Below, piece by piece: positions 1 through 9,002 of a stretch of 50,459 nt of DNA; the first letter of the stretch is position 1; every line of letters begins with the position of its first letter. A program made the position numbers and the translations under genes. This DNA comes from Bacillota bacterium (GTDB lineage Bacteria; Bacillota; UBA4882; UBA8346): the NCBI GenBank assembly GCA_012728785.1, contig JAAYEK010000285.1, positions 1-50,459 on the forward strand, read 5' to 3'. The notes under the pieces were generated by a model. That model saw only the letters and a program-made list of their open reading frames with translations, did no database searches and was not told where the DNA came from.

Positions 1-1
1 A

Positions 2-796
2 CTCTACAAGAAGGCGCTAAAATACTTTAAAAAGCAAAGCCGCTGTAATCCCTACCTCGGAAAAACTTTAATCGCTTTGGCCGCCTGCCGTAAGAGTGAT
101 CTCAAGTATATTAAAGCGGAAAAATTACATGAAGAAGGCTTAAATATTTTAATAGGGTCCTTAGGGCCGGAGAGTATTGTCTTGGAGGAGCTAATTCGGG
201 GAATGGCGGAGCTGTTAGTGCTTAACCGTGATTACCAACAAGCCGGATCAGTAGTATCCCAATTAGTAAAAATGCGCGAACAAAAATATGGCCCTCGTGA
301 TCTAAAGGTAGCCAACGCAATGAACGAATTGGCCCGGGTTTATCTGAAATCAAACCGGCTAAGGGAAGCGGAAATTTATTGCAATCTAGCGCTTAATATT
401 GCCAATATGGTCGGGGAGGGTGGAGACCTTGAGAAAGCCGTTTCTCTCCTTTATAGAGCTAAAGCCCAGATCAAGCAGGAGGATTACTTATCCGCCCAAT
501 CCGCTTGGGAACAGGCTTCCGATTTGATTCAGGGAGTATCGGAAATAGAACCTTTATTAGCGGTTGAATTACCGGCAACTGAAGCTTTACTAAACATAGC
601 CCGGGGTAACTATTTAGCCGCAGAACCACTCTTGCAAAAAGCCATTACTGAGGCGGAAAAAGCATACGGCCTATTTCATCCGGAGTTGGCGGAACTTTTA
701 AAACAAATGTCGGCTTTATATGAAAGAATGGGCCGGATCAAAGAGGCTGAAGCTATGGGAAAACAGGCTAAAAAGATTTATTCAAAAATATCCTAA
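2..796 (+). CDS. TPR protein, kinesin-light-chain type (5' partial)
   Basis: The reading frame is open from base 2 with no start codon before the first internal ATG at 77, so the gene begins upstream of the window and only about 264 C-terminal residues are visible. They are helical repeats of about 42 residues with the A-x-x-x-Y-x-x-A-L pattern typical of tetratricopeptide repeats of the kinesin-light-chain subtype (for example around 'AEIYCNLALNIANMVG' and 'EAEKAYGLFHPELAELLK'). TPR domains are protein-protein scaffolds; no catalytic domain is visible in this part. The next gene encodes a secreted TPR protein of the same subtype, so the two probably arose by duplication and may work together. 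Partner and function are unknown. Confidence 0.8.
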   Translation, partial: LYKKALKYFKKQSRCNPYLGKTLIALAACRKSDLKYIKAEKLHEEGLNILIGSLGPESIVLEELIRGMAELLVLNRDYQQAGSVVSQLVKMREQKYGPRDLKVANAMNELARVYLKSNRLREAEIYCNLALNIANMVGEGGDLEKAVSLLYRAKAQIKQEDYLSAQSAWEQASDLIQGVSEIEPLLAVELPATEALLNIARGNYLAAEPLLQKAITEAEKAYGLFHPELAELLKQMSALYERMGRIKEAEAMGKQAKKIYSKIS

Positions 797-811
797 AGAC
801 AGTAGTCAGGA

Positions 812-857
812 GAAAGGAGCCAGGCGAAAGGAGTTAATAGTCAGCAGCACGGGTAAA
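812..857. repeat. Purine-rich GGAG repeats between TPR genes
   Basis: The spacer has near-direct copies of an AGTCAGGAG/AAAGGAG-type unit between 'agtagtcagg' and 'gttaatagtca'. It resembles the GGAGACA array at 6961. No gene or terminator is evident in this spacer. Confidence 0.4.
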
Positions 858-950
858 ACTTTGGAGTCTTTTTTTGCAATCAAGAGCAATATAATATTGA
901 CGAGATGCATATACTGATAAAGCCTTACCAAAATTTATGGAGAGGCTATG

Positions 951-2651
951 ATGAAACTTTGGCTCGGAAACTTCATTTTGGTGGCGCTTCTTTTTTCCGG
1001 GAGTACGATTGCTGCTAGTAACACCGACGCTTGGAACAGATTAAACGAGCAAACTTCCCGGTTATGTAGTGAGGGGAGATATTTTGAAGCGTCATTAATC
1101 GCTGAAAAAGCGTTGAAACTGGCTACCGTCGCATTTGGTACGACTGATCCCAAAATGGCGGTTTCTTTATTTGATCTGGCCGAAGTTCATAATGTATTGG
1201 GAAGGTATCAGTCCGCTGAGGAGCTTTACCAAAAAGCGTTGGAAGCGCGGAAAAATATTTTTGGGCCGAAACATCCGGCGATTGGAGTAACTTTAGCGGG
1301 ACTAGCCTCACTTTATAATGCCCGGGAAAAATACGAAGAAGCGGAAAGTCATTATCTGAAAGCGTTTGGTATTTATAATCTGATACTTAGCCCGGACCAC
1401 CCTCAAACAATTATTCTCCAAAATCGGATCGGCTGGTTTTACCTTACTCAGAAGCGCTTTTCTGAAGCCAAAAGCATTTTCGAAGCACAGCTGGATAATT
1501 TAAAGGATAGCGGTGAGTTTCATTTTCATTGGAGGATCGAATCTCTAAACGGACTGGCGGAAATCTACAAACGACAGGGAGATTTCGATAAAGCCCGGGA
1601 GACCCTGTTAAAAACTTTAGCCATGGCTGAAAGGATACTAGGATTGGAAGCTCAGGATGTGGCTTTAATCTTAAACAACTTGGCCGAAGTTTATCAATTG
1701 GAACACAATTATCAGAAAGCCGCCCCCGTTTATCAGCGCGCCTTTACTATTTACAGGAAAACTTGTGGGTCTCACCATCCTTTATTAGGGAATATTCGGT
1801 ATAATCTAGGAAAGTTATATGAGGTGCAAGAAATTTATGAGCAGGCCCATAATTATTTTGAGGAAGCCTTGGTTTTACGGCAAAAAGCATTTGGTCCGAA
1901 CCATACGGGGGTAGCCGATTGTCTGCGGAGAATAGCTGATCTTCAGGCGAAAATGGGAAAACATGAACAAGCGGAAGCTAATTACCGTAGAGCCCTGACT
2001 ATTCAAGAAGCAGCTTTGGGGCCCGAAGGAGTTGAAGTGGCAGCCACGCTTCATAGTTTGGCCCGATTGCTCAGGGTTCTAGAGAGATTTCCCGAGGCCG
2101 AAGCTTTATATCAAAGGGCAGTTACGATTAGGATTAAGACTCTTGGGGAAGAGTCGCCGGAGACTTTGGCCGTCATAGAAGATTTGGCTTCAGATTATCA
2201 AAAACAACAATTTTATTTATTGGCGGAAATCTATTATAACAAGATTCTAGCAGTGAAAAAACGGCTCTCTAAACAAGCTCAGGAATTAGCTCCTATCTTT
2301 CTGGAACTGGCTAGGGCTAATAAGTTTCAACAAAAGAAATCAGGAGCTAAAAACTATTACAGTCAAGGGATAGATAATTTAAAAACCAACCAAGGGCCTG
2401 CTTGTAATGGGTTAAAACCATTTCTTTTGGAATTGGGAGATCTTTATTTTTACGAGGGAGATTATGAAAATGCCGAATCCCTTTATCGGTGGCTGGTTTT
2501 AGTTATCGAAACCAACAACGGTCGGCAGTGCGCCGAATTGATCCCGATATTAGAACGGATGGCGATTATCTATAGTGATTTGGGAAGAATTGAAGAATCG
2601 AAAGCTGTTGATGATAGGGTGGAACAAATTCGTTCCGGGATTGAAAAATAA
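951..2651 (+). CDS. Exported TPR protein, kinesin-light-chain type
   Basis: A 566-residue protein. The first 22 residues form a signal peptide (KLWLGNFILVALLFSG then S-x-A-A), so it is exported. The rest is almost wholly tandem TPRs of about 42 residues, at least nine, with the kinesin-light-chain signature (A-E-x-L-Y-x-x-A-L followed by 'GPxHP' or similar). The start could be ATG 948 or ATG 951; the GGAGAGG at 939-945 fits 951 slightly better. It follows the partial TPR gene on the same strand after about 150 bases. Likely an extracytoplasmic scaffold; no enzyme domain is seen. Function unknown. Confidence 0.85.
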   Translation: MKLWLGNFILVALLFSGSTIAASNTDAWNRLNEQTSRLCSEGRYFEASLIAEKALKLATVAFGTTDPKMAVSLFDLAEVHNVLGRYQSAEELYQKALEARKNIFGPKHPAIGVTLAGLASLYNAREKYEEAESHYLKAFGIYNLILSPDHPQTIILQNRIGWFYLTQKRFSEAKSIFEAQLDNLKDSGEFHFHWRIESLNGLAEIYKRQGDFDKARETLLKTLAMAERILGLEAQDVALILNNLAEVYQLEHNYQKAAPVYQRAFTIYRKTCGSHHPLLGNIRYNLGKLYEVQEIYEQAHNYFEEALVLRQKAFGPNHTGVADCLRRIADLQAKMGKHEQAEANYRRALTIQEAALGPEGVEVAATLHSLARLLRVLERFPEAEALYQRAVTIRIKTLGEESPETLAVIEDLASDYQKQQFYLLAEIYYNKILAVKKRLSKQAQELAPIFLELARANKFQQKKSGAKNYYSQGIDNLKTNQGPACNGLKPFLLELGDLYFYEGDYENAESLYRWLVLVIETNNGRQCAELIPILERMAIIYSDLGRIEESKAVDDRVEQIRSGIEK

Positions 2652-2762
2652 GGATAACTATGAACATTTAGTAAACTTGAAGGAGTATCAATCTACTTGC
2701 CGAAGAAATTATCATTTTAAATTCGATCTGAAATAGATTTCTCATTATGGGAGGGCACCTTT

Positions 2763-3356
2763 ATGAAAGAATTTCTTTTTATGAAACCGGTGTTACAATT
2801 CATTTCCGAGGGGAAATTTTTCAGAAAAACGGTAGCCATTGCTTTGCGGATCTTAGCAATTACAATTGCCTTTGCCAGTTTGGTAGGGTGGATCGTAAAA
2901 TGGCAATTCGTTTTTAGTTTACCGGTCACTGGAATTATTGGCGGGATTATCTTCCAGTTATTGATGGTAGTTGCCGCATATATGGTTATTCACATAGTAA
3001 TAATTCGGGCAGGCAATATTCAACGTCTACCGGAGGCGGAATATACGGTTATCCCAATTGTCGCTTTATGCTTAAAATTACTCGGCGAAATTTATGCCTC
3101 TTTCCTAACGGTAACTGCCGTCGCCGGAGGGCTTTACATCTGGATGACCGGTCGAAACGCCGGCAAAGACCTCTTGGGGGTGATCGCTCCATTGGTTCCA
3201 GCTATTAGCGATTTGTCATTTATAGGTGGAGTTAAATTTATCTTGTCCGGTGCTACGATGGCATTCGTCACTTTGTTGGTCTCCTATTTCCTTTCCGAAA
3301 TGGTGATTTTAATGGTTGATATCTCCCGGAGCACTAGGTTTGGTAATAAAGGGTAA
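2763..3356 (+). CDS. Multi-pass membrane protein, unknown
   Basis: A 197-residue protein with about four hydrophobic segments (near residues 22-46, 52-85, 96-128 and 158-188). GGGAGG at 2749-2754 lies a suitable distance before ATG 2763. I do not recognise the family. It may belong to the envelope cluster that follows (M23-like and DUF4197 proteins), but a strong terminator at 3401 separates it from them. It could be a small transporter subunit or an envelope-stress protein; nothing in the sequence decides this. Confidence 0.65.
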   Translation: MKEFLFMKPVLQFISEGKFFRKTVAIALRILAITIAFASLVGWIVKWQFVFSLPVTGIIGGIIFQLLMVVAAYMVIHIVIIRAGNIQRLPEAEYTVIPIVALCLKLLGEIYASFLTVTAVAGGLYIWMTGRNAGKDLLGVIAPLVPAISDLSFIGGVKFILSGATMAFVTLLVSYFLSEMVILMVDISRSTRFGNKG

Positions 3357-3400
3357 ACAAAAGAAAAGGGAAAAGTGTAAAGAAAAAATCATTTCGTTGG

Positions 3401-3434
3401 GCTGTTTCTAAATTATTTAGGGGCAGCTTTTTTT
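3401..3434 (+). terminator. Rho-independent terminator
   Basis: A 13-bp stem (GCTGTTTCTAAAT paired with ATTTAGGGGCAGC, three pairs being G-U) around a single-base loop is followed by seven T residues. It closes the transcript ending with the membrane protein at 3356. Confidence 0.75.
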
Positions 3435-3479
3435 AACCAAAATTTGGCGATAAAAATAAGAAGCCTGTGAAATCCCTCT

Positions 3480-3511
3480 AAATTTCCGGAGTCGCGTTGA
3501 TTCCGGAATTT
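3480..3511. repeat. Intergenic inverted repeat
   Basis: AAATTTCCGGA and TTCCGGAATTT face each other across 10 bases. There is no T-run after it, so it is more likely a repeat hairpin than a terminator. The rest of 3435-3679 holds no gene; bases 3625-3647 carry a short repeat also found inverted at 8872-8894. Confidence 0.45.
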
Positions 3512-3679
3512 ATGCTCAACTTTTTATGCCAATTAGCAATAGTAAAGCATTTTGGAGTTATTACCGAAAATATAAAAGAATCAAATTTTATTTCATTTTA
3601 CTTTTCTCAATGATGAATATAAACTTTTGACCTTCGATTTTCGACTTCTAACCTTATTTTTCCAGAGGAGTGTAGGCTC

Positions 3680-4660
3680 ATGGCCTTAATGGTCAAATTA
3701 TTCTTCATAACTAGACTGGTACTTAGTGAAAGCTTGATATTAGTAATTGGAACCCATCTGGTGGTCTCTCTTTTATCAATTATTTGGCTATTGGCTTTTA
3801 AAAGTAAAACTAAATTTAACTGGCTCTTGAAAATTTCAGTGGTTGGCGGTTATTTGGTCCTATTTTATCTGGTGGGCCGGTGGAGTTTTATTTCGGTCTA
3901 TTTTCGGTATCTGATGATGATCCTTTTCTTGTTGACCATCGGATTTTCTTATTTCAAAGTTAAGGATGAAGTTTTTTGGGAGTCTAAAAAGGGGTTCGAA
4001 TGGGTGACAACGGTTGGCGCAGGATTAGCTTGTTTGACTAGTGTTTTTTTAATTGCGATCGCAATTAGCGGCCGGATTCATCCCGGTGGCCCCATTGAAC
4101 TGTCTTTTCCTCTTAAATCCGGAGCTTATTATGTGATTAACGGCGGAAGCAGTGCGCTTGTGAATAATTATCGCGCCAATAATTTTTTTAATCAAAAAAG
4201 ACTCGCCCCAACGGTGCAGTACGCAGTGGATATCGAAAAATTAAACAAATTCGGCATGGCTGCCCAGGGCGTTCAACCGCAAGATAAAAAAAGTTACGGG
4301 ATTTACGGTGAGACCGTATATAGCCCTTGCCACGGACAGGTGGTTGAGGTGGTTAGCGACTTACCGGATTTAACCCCTCCGGAGAAAGATTGGCTGAATA
4401 TCACCGGAAACCGAGTGGTGATTAAGAGCTTCGAGGGAGTGTTGGTTACTCTTTACCATTTACAGCGAAATAGCATTCTAGTAAAACCGGGTGACTGGGT
4501 CGCTTCGGGACAAGCAATTGCAACGGTCGGAAATTCCGGCTTAAGTATCAGGCCTCACTTAACTATTCAAGTAACCCAAAATGTTCTTTGGGGGCAAGGG
4601 GTTCCATTTGTTTTTGAAGGGCAGTTTCCAGTGAGGAACAGGATAATTATTCAAAGATAA
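3680..4660 (+). CDS. Membrane-anchored M23-like (LytM) protein, probably inactive
   Basis: A 326-residue protein. Residues 1-135 contain four or five membrane segments; residues about 190-320 are a LytM/M23 fold (YGIYGETVYSPCHGQVVEVV, then 'TLYHLQ', then a 'GNSGLS' turn and 'PHLTIQV'). M23 enzymes are zinc peptidases that cut peptidoglycan cross-links using HxxxD and HxH ligands. Here the first motif reads 'VQYAVDIEKL' with no His, and the final HxH reads HLT, so two metal ligands seem lost. It may act as a regulator or scaffold, as EnvC/NlpD-type degenerate LytM proteins do. A GAGGAG precedes ATG 3680. The DUF4197 gene follows after 14 bases, so the two are probably co-transcribed. Confidence 0.75.
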   Translation: MALMVKLFFITRLVLSESLILVIGTHLVVSLLSIIWLLAFKSKTKFNWLLKISVVGGYLVLFYLVGRWSFISVYFRYLMMILFLLTIGFSYFKVKDEVFWESKKGFEWVTTVGAGLACLTSVFLIAIAISGRIHPGGPIELSFPLKSGAYYVINGGSSALVNNYRANNFFNQKRLAPTVQYAVDIEKLNKFGMAAQGVQPQDKKSYGIYGETVYSPCHGQVVEVVSDLPDLTPPEKDWLNITGNRVVIKSFEGVLVTLYHLQRNSILVKPGDWVASGQAIATVGNSGLSIRPHLTIQVTQNVLWGQGVPFVFEGQFPVRNRIIIQR

Positions 4661-4674
4661 AAGGGGGAAATTGG

Positions 4675-5382
4675 ATGAAGTTTCGACCTTTTTGGATTTT
4701 AGGATTAGCGCTGGTCTTATTATTTGCAATGTTCTCGATTACGCTGGGTTTCGATTGGAGTTTTTTATGGAAACCCAAACCGAATCAGGAGAAAATTGGG
4801 GCCGGTTTAAAAGAGGCCTTACGGGTTGGGACTGAGAATTCGGTAGAGTTGACCGGGCGACTCGACGGATTTAATAAGAACCCTCAAATTAAAATTCCGT
4901 TACCAAACCAATTGCAAAAAATCGAGAAGGTGTTAAGACAGATTGGTCTTGAGGATCAAGTGGATGATTTCATCCTTAGCCTTAACCGGGCGGCGGAGAA
5001 GGCAACACCGGCAGCGAAAGATATCTTTTGGAAGGCAATTAAGGAAATGACCTTTGATGATGCAGTTACCATTTTCAAAGGAAGCGATACGGCCGCAACT
5101 AACTATTTTGAAGCTAAGACTTCCGCAGAATTAATAACGGCTTTTACCCCTGAGGTAAGCCAGGCAACTGAAACAGTCGAAGTTACCAAATTTTACAAAC
5201 AATTAACCAAAGAAATTCAAAAAATAAAATTTTTAAAGTTGGAACCGGTGGATATTGACAATTATGTGGTGACCAAGATTTTAGACGGATTATTTTATGT
5301 TCTGGGGGAGGAAGAAAAGAAGATCCGTAAAGATCCGGCGGCCCGAGTTACTGAGCTTCTGAAAGAGGTCTTCGCGGACTAA
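4675..5382 (+). CDS. DUF4197 domain protein, exported
   Basis: A 235-residue protein with an N-terminal hydrophobic export segment (residues 7-26). The body matches the DUF4197 family: 'GLKEALRVGTENSVELTGR', a short 'NPQIKIPLP', then 'LNRAAEKATPAAKDIFW', 'MTFDDAVTIFKGSDTAAT' and 'YFEAKT'. DUF4197 proteins are known mainly from Proteobacteria and Bacteroidota, where they are predicted periplasmic; no reaction is established. Finding one here is unusual for a Bacillota-like genome and fits with the CsgG-like protein at 16892. It sits 14 bases after the M23-like gene and ends at a hairpin with a T-run. Confidence 0.8.
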   Translation: MKFRPFWILGLALVLLFAMFSITLGFDWSFLWKPKPNQEKIGAGLKEALRVGTENSVELTGRLDGFNKNPQIKIPLPNQLQKIEKVLRQIGLEDQVDDFILSLNRAAEKATPAAKDIFWKAIKEMTFDDAVTIFKGSDTAATNYFEAKTSAELITAFTPEVSQATETVEVTKFYKQLTKEIQKIKFLKLEPVDIDNYVVTKILDGLFYVLGEEEKKIRKDPAARVTELLKEVFAD

Positions 5383-5402
5383 AACCTAAGACCACGATCG
5401 GC

Positions 5403-5433
5403 AAAAAAGAGGCCCGCGGCGGCTCTTTTTTTT
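5403..5433 (+). terminator. Rho-independent terminator
   Basis: An AAAAAAGAGGCC arm and a GGCTCTTTTTTTT arm pair (one mismatch) around a GC-rich loop, with the T-run built into the 3' arm. It ends the M23/DUF4197 transcript. Confidence 0.75.
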
Positions 5434-5474
5434 ATTAGCGATTTATGGCAAAATAGGCTTAAGAGGTAATCGTG

Positions 5475-6917
5475 ATGTTTAATAATTTGGTAATTGACGG
5501 CAAGCGGCCGGTATATCTTCAAATTAAGGATTATTTGAAAGATTTGATCCTAAAGGGTATTCTCCGAACGGGAGTCAGGCTCCCTTCCACCAGGGACTTT
5601 AGCGCTATTTTGAAAGTGAGCCGAAACACCATTATCTTGGCTTATCAGTATTTGGAGGATGACGGCTTTATTCATACGGTCAAAGGCCAGGGAGCATATG
5701 TAGCCCAGATTGAGGTTCAAAAGGAAGGAAACGGTGTTAAGTACGACTGGTCGGAGTTCATTGGCGATTACGCCAAAAAAGCCAGCGACTTGGATATTGA
5801 GAAAAAAGAGTTGCGTTGGGAAAAGGGGATGATCTCCTTCAAGAGCATTGCCCCTGACGAAAACTTGTTTGATGTAAACGAATTTAAAAGGGCTTTTCTC
5901 AATCGTTTTTCCCTGGAAGGATCGAAACTGCTCAACTATGGCTATGCTCGCGGTTATAAACCCTTGATTGAATATTTGACTCAATATATGAAGAATAAAG
6001 GGGTAGATCCGGAAGAAAAAGAATTATTGGTTACCAATGGTTTTACCGAAGGGTTTAATCTTATTTTACAGACGATCACCAAACCCGGCGACCGGATACT
6101 CTGTGAGAACCCCACGCATAATACAGCCATCAAAATCATGAAGCTTTTCGGTTTGGAACCAGTTGGAATCCCTATGGCTGAGGATGGCCTTGATCTTAAC
6201 GCCTTGGAGATGGAATTAGAACGGACCGACGTGAAAGCCGGATTTGTGATCCCTTCATATCATAATCCCACCGGTTTAGTGATGCCGTTGGATAAGCGGC
6301 TCCAGGTCATTAGGATCTTCGCCGGACGCCGGATACCCCTAATCGAAGACGGCTTCCATGAGGAGCTGCGTTATTCCGGAACTCATGTGGCCCCGTTATT
6401 GGCCCTTTCCGGGAAGGGGAATAACCTAATTTACCTGGGTAGTTTTTCGAAAGTGCTTTTTCCAGGGTTGCGCATCGGATGGATCATGGCGGACCGGGAA
6501 CTAATCTCCTACTTGGAAAGCGTAAAAAGGAGTTTGAACATTCACACCTCTTTCCTAGACCAAGCCTTATTGTATGAATACCTTCAAAGCGGCCAGTTTG
6601 AAAGGTATCTAAAGAAGGCCAGAAAAGTTTATAAACAACGGCATGAGACAGCTATTAAGCTTGTCAAAGAGTATATTCCTTGCCGGAAAGTTTGGGGTGA
6701 AGGTGGGCTCCATATCTTTGTTGAACTGGAAGGTTTAAATACCCGGGAGGTGTTGGCCCGATGTTATCAAAGAAGGATCTTGTTTATGCCGGGGGACATT
6801 TTCTTCACTGATGACAGTGGGGGCAACACCTTTCGACTGGGAATCTCCAGAGTCAAGCCGGAAGAGATTGAGGAAGGGATCAAAATCATCGGTGCAGTGG
6901 TGAAGGAGATGGGATGA
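5475..6917 (+). CDS. MocR-type transcription regulator (GntR-HTH plus aminotransferase fold)
   Basis: A 480-residue two-domain protein. Residues about 8-80 are a GntR winged helix ('PVYLQIKDYLKDLILKGIL', 'LPSTRDFSAILKVSRNTI'). Residues about 120-475 are a fold-type I aminotransferase with the PLP lysine in 'GSFSKVLFPGLRIGW' and 'PSYHNPTG' at the substrate site. MocR proteins are PLP-binding regulators, often of vitamin B6, GABA or amino-acid genes; some members with this layout act as 2-aminoadipate transaminases instead. AAGAGGT at 5461 gives better spacing to ATG 5475 than to GTG 5472. The alaA-like gene follows 150 bases later on the same strand and could be its target. Confidence 0.88.
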   Translation: MFNNLVIDGKRPVYLQIKDYLKDLILKGILRTGVRLPSTRDFSAILKVSRNTIILAYQYLEDDGFIHTVKGQGAYVAQIEVQKEGNGVKYDWSEFIGDYAKKASDLDIEKKELRWEKGMISFKSIAPDENLFDVNEFKRAFLNRFSLEGSKLLNYGYARGYKPLIEYLTQYMKNKGVDPEEKELLVTNGFTEGFNLILQTITKPGDRILCENPTHNTAIKIMKLFGLEPVGIPMAEDGLDLNALEMELERTDVKAGFVIPSYHNPTGLVMPLDKRLQVIRIFAGRRIPLIEDGFHEELRYSGTHVAPLLALSGKGNNLIYLGSFSKVLFPGLRIGWIMADRELISYLESVKRSLNIHTSFLDQALLYEYLQSGQFERYLKKARKVYKQRHETAIKLVKEYIPCRKVWGEGGLHIFVELEGLNTREVLARCYQRRILFMPGDIFFTDDSGGNTFRLGISRVKPEEIEEGIKIIGAVVKEMG

Positions 6918-6959
6918 ATCGAACTAATGACATTTGAGGAAGGTTGTGTTAAGATTTAT

Positions 6960-7002
<43 letters not shown>

Positions 7003-7070
7003 TGGGTATAGCTTTTTGCTTGAAATATAGATAATGGATTTGTTTTTGGAAATGGATGGAGGTAATGTTA

Positions 7071-8306
7071 ATGCGTCATTTTAAGAAGTCTTCCAAATTG
7101 GATAATGTTTGTTATGATATTCGGGGGCCGGTGATGGATGAGGCTCAAAGGATGGAAGCGGCCGGTGAACGGATTTTAAAGTTGAATATCGGTAACCCGG
7201 CGCCTTTCGGTTTTGAGGCCCCGGCGGACCTTCTGGACCGGATGAACTCCAATCTTAACCAGGCCCACGGTTATTCCGAATCAAAAGGAATTTTGCCGGC
7301 CCGGATCGCGATTCGGAATTATGCTGCTAAAAAAGGAATTTACGGCGTGGAGCTGGATGATATATACGTTGGTAACGGGGTCAGTGAGTTAATCGTCATG
7401 GTTATGCAGGGTTTATTGGATAATGGGGATGAGATCTTGGTCCCCGCTCCCGACTATCCTTTATGGACCGCCGCTATTAATATGGGAGGAGGCAAGGCCG
7501 TCCATTACCGTTGTGACGAGGCCTCCGATTGGAACCCAGATTTGCTGGACTTGGAAAAGATGATTACTCCTAAGACCAAAGGGATTGTGGTGATCAATCC
7601 TAACAACCCGACCGGGGCGGTCTATCCGGAACCGGTCCTCCGCAAGATCGTCGATCTGGCCGTGACCCATCAGTTAATCATTTTTGCCGACGAGATCTAT
7701 GACAATATTCTTTATGACGGGATTGAACAGACTTCGATCGCTTCCTTATCCGATGAAACGCTCTTCATCACCTTTAACGGACTTTCCAAGTCCCACCGGG
7801 TGGCGGGCTTTAGAGCCGGATGGATGGTGGTCAGCGGCAACAAATTAATGGCCAAGGATTATATTGAAGGTTTGAATATGCTCTCCTCGATGCGGTTATG
7901 CAGTAATGTGCCGGCCCAATACGCCATTGAGGTCGCTTTGAATAATTTTGAAGGCATCAAGGAGCTGACTAAACCGGGAGGACGCCTTTATGGGCAGCGG
8001 GAGTTCGCTTGGAACCGGATCAATCAAATTCCCGGGTTGTCCTGTGTGAAACCGAAAGGCGCTTTATATCTTTTCCCCAAAGTAGATGTTAAACGCTTCA
8101 ATATCCGGGACGATCAACGTTTTATCCTGGATTTGCTGATGGCTGAGAAAGTTTTATTAGTCCAAGGGACCGGGTTTAACTGGCCGGAACCGGACCATTT
8201 CCGCATCGTCTTCCTGCCGGCCGTTGGACAGCTCGATAACGCTCTGGAACGGATGGAACATTTTTTAGGGGGATATTGGCAAAGGGAAGAAAGCTGCGGG
8301 GCGTGA
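7071..8306 (+). CDS. alaA: Alanine transaminase AlaA-like, PLP-dependent
   Basis: A class I/II aminotransferase of 411 residues, very close to E. coli AlaA along its whole length: 'KLDNVCYDIRGPVMDEA', 'LNIGNPAPFGFEAP', 'YVGNGVSELIVM', 'VPAPDYPLWTAA', 'NPNNPTGAVYP' and 'LYLFPKVD' are shared landmarks. The PLP lysine is in 'FNGLSKSHRVAGFRAGW'. The known reaction is pyruvate plus glutamate to alanine plus 2-oxoglutarate in the cytoplasm. ATG 7071 is chosen because GGAGG at 7058-7062 lies 8 bases before it and the N-terminus then aligns with AlaA; ATG 7056 overlaps that ribosome site. The preceding MocR-type gene may regulate it. Confidence 0.92.
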   Translation: MRHFKKSSKLDNVCYDIRGPVMDEAQRMEAAGERILKLNIGNPAPFGFEAPADLLDRMNSNLNQAHGYSESKGILPARIAIRNYAAKKGIYGVELDDIYVGNGVSELIVMVMQGLLDNGDEILVPAPDYPLWTAAINMGGGKAVHYRCDEASDWNPDLLDLEKMITPKTKGIVVINPNNPTGAVYPEPVLRKIVDLAVTHQLIIFADEIYDNILYDGIEQTSIASLSDETLFITFNGLSKSHRVAGFRAGWMVVSGNKLMAKDYIEGLNMLSSMRLCSNVPAQYAIEVALNNFEGIKELTKPGGRLYGQREFAWNRINQIPGLSCVKPKGALYLFPKVDVKRFNIRDDQRFILDLLMAEKVLLVQGTGFNWPEPDHFRIVFLPAVGQLDNALERMEHFLGGYWQREESCGA

Positions 8307-8475
8307 TCGGAAGTTTGAAGAGTGAAGGGTGAAGTTTGAAAAAAGTGCTTGGAGATCCTGAAGATAATTTGGAGCGCTTATGGGCGTTTCGAAATCGGAG
8401 GGATCTTTTTGATTATCCAATATCATTTAGCTTTTAAAAAATACTTTTGCGATATCTCAATGCAACACAATTAAA

Positions 8476-8484
8476 CATACATTA
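8476..8484 (+). promoter_or_regulatory. Possible sporulation sigma -10 element
   Basis: CATACATTA matches the CATAnnnTA -10 consensus of SigE/SigK promoters. It lies about 50 bases upstream of the 30-residue peptide gene. The -35 region is not convincing, so this is tentative. Confidence 0.3.
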
Positions 8485-8529
8485 TATCGGGCAGGCCTTA
8501 TAAAGACCTGCTTTAGGAGGTGAAGCTAA

Positions 8530-8622
8530 ATGACTGACGCCAAATTCATTGGTTCTTTCGGTGGTTGTTGGTGGATTATCTTCATTATTATCATCATTTG
8601 TTGCTGTTGTGGTCGTTTCTAA
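8530..8622 (+). CDS. 30-residue Cys-rich single-span membrane peptide
   Basis: A very short gene with a strong ribosome site (AGGAGG at 8515-8520, 9 bases before ATG 8530). The peptide starts MTDAKFIGSFGGCWW, continues with an Ile-rich membrane span (IIFIIIII) and ends with four consecutive cysteines and GRF. Small hydrophobic peptides with a Gly-rich start and one span resemble the YjcZ/YczM-type sporulation peptides of Bacillus, but the CCCC tail is not typical. A short GCAGG/CCTGC hairpin (8491-8511) lies just before the ribosome site, and a hairpin follows the gene. Role unknown; spore envelope is a guess from the sigma-like element and family resemblance. Confidence 0.7.
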   Translation: MTDAKFIGSFGGCWWIIFIIIIICCCCGRF

Positions 8623-8663
8623 GTTTTTATAACTACCCGCCAATTAAAAAAAACGAGAGAAGG

Positions 8664-8691
8664 AGAGGGTACTCATCATTGGGCACCCTCT
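8664..8691 (+). terminator. Hairpin after small peptide gene
   Basis: AGAGGGT and ACCCTCT form a 7-bp stem over a 14-base loop, followed by an AT-rich stretch without a proper T-run. Plausible weak terminator. The rest of 8692-9002 holds no gene; 8872-8894 is an inverted copy of the repeat at 3625-3647. Confidence 0.45.
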
Positions 8692-9002
8692 TATAATATT
8701 TAAACTAATCACCGGAAAACTTAAAAGTATTTGACTAGATGGTATTTAAGTGGTTAACCGAAACAGATCAATGCCAAGGATTTACGAATATTGCGCTTGA
8801 TAGGTTATGGCTGGAATTTTGGAGGAGATATTTGGGTTTAGGGAGAAATAATTTCAAACGAATTAAGTTTTAAGTCGAAAGTCGAATGTCAAAAAGTCAA
8901 CAGGCATTTGGAAGATATTAGCGAATATTTATATTGGAAACAATGAGCGTGAAGTGGAAATAATGACGGGTAATAAAAATCAAAAGATAATAAGGGGAAA
9001 AT

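Noticed and set aside
5550..5984. A 144-codon minus-strand ORF within the MocR-type gene
   Set aside because: It lies antisense to the conserved HTH and aminotransferase domain and resembles no protein family.
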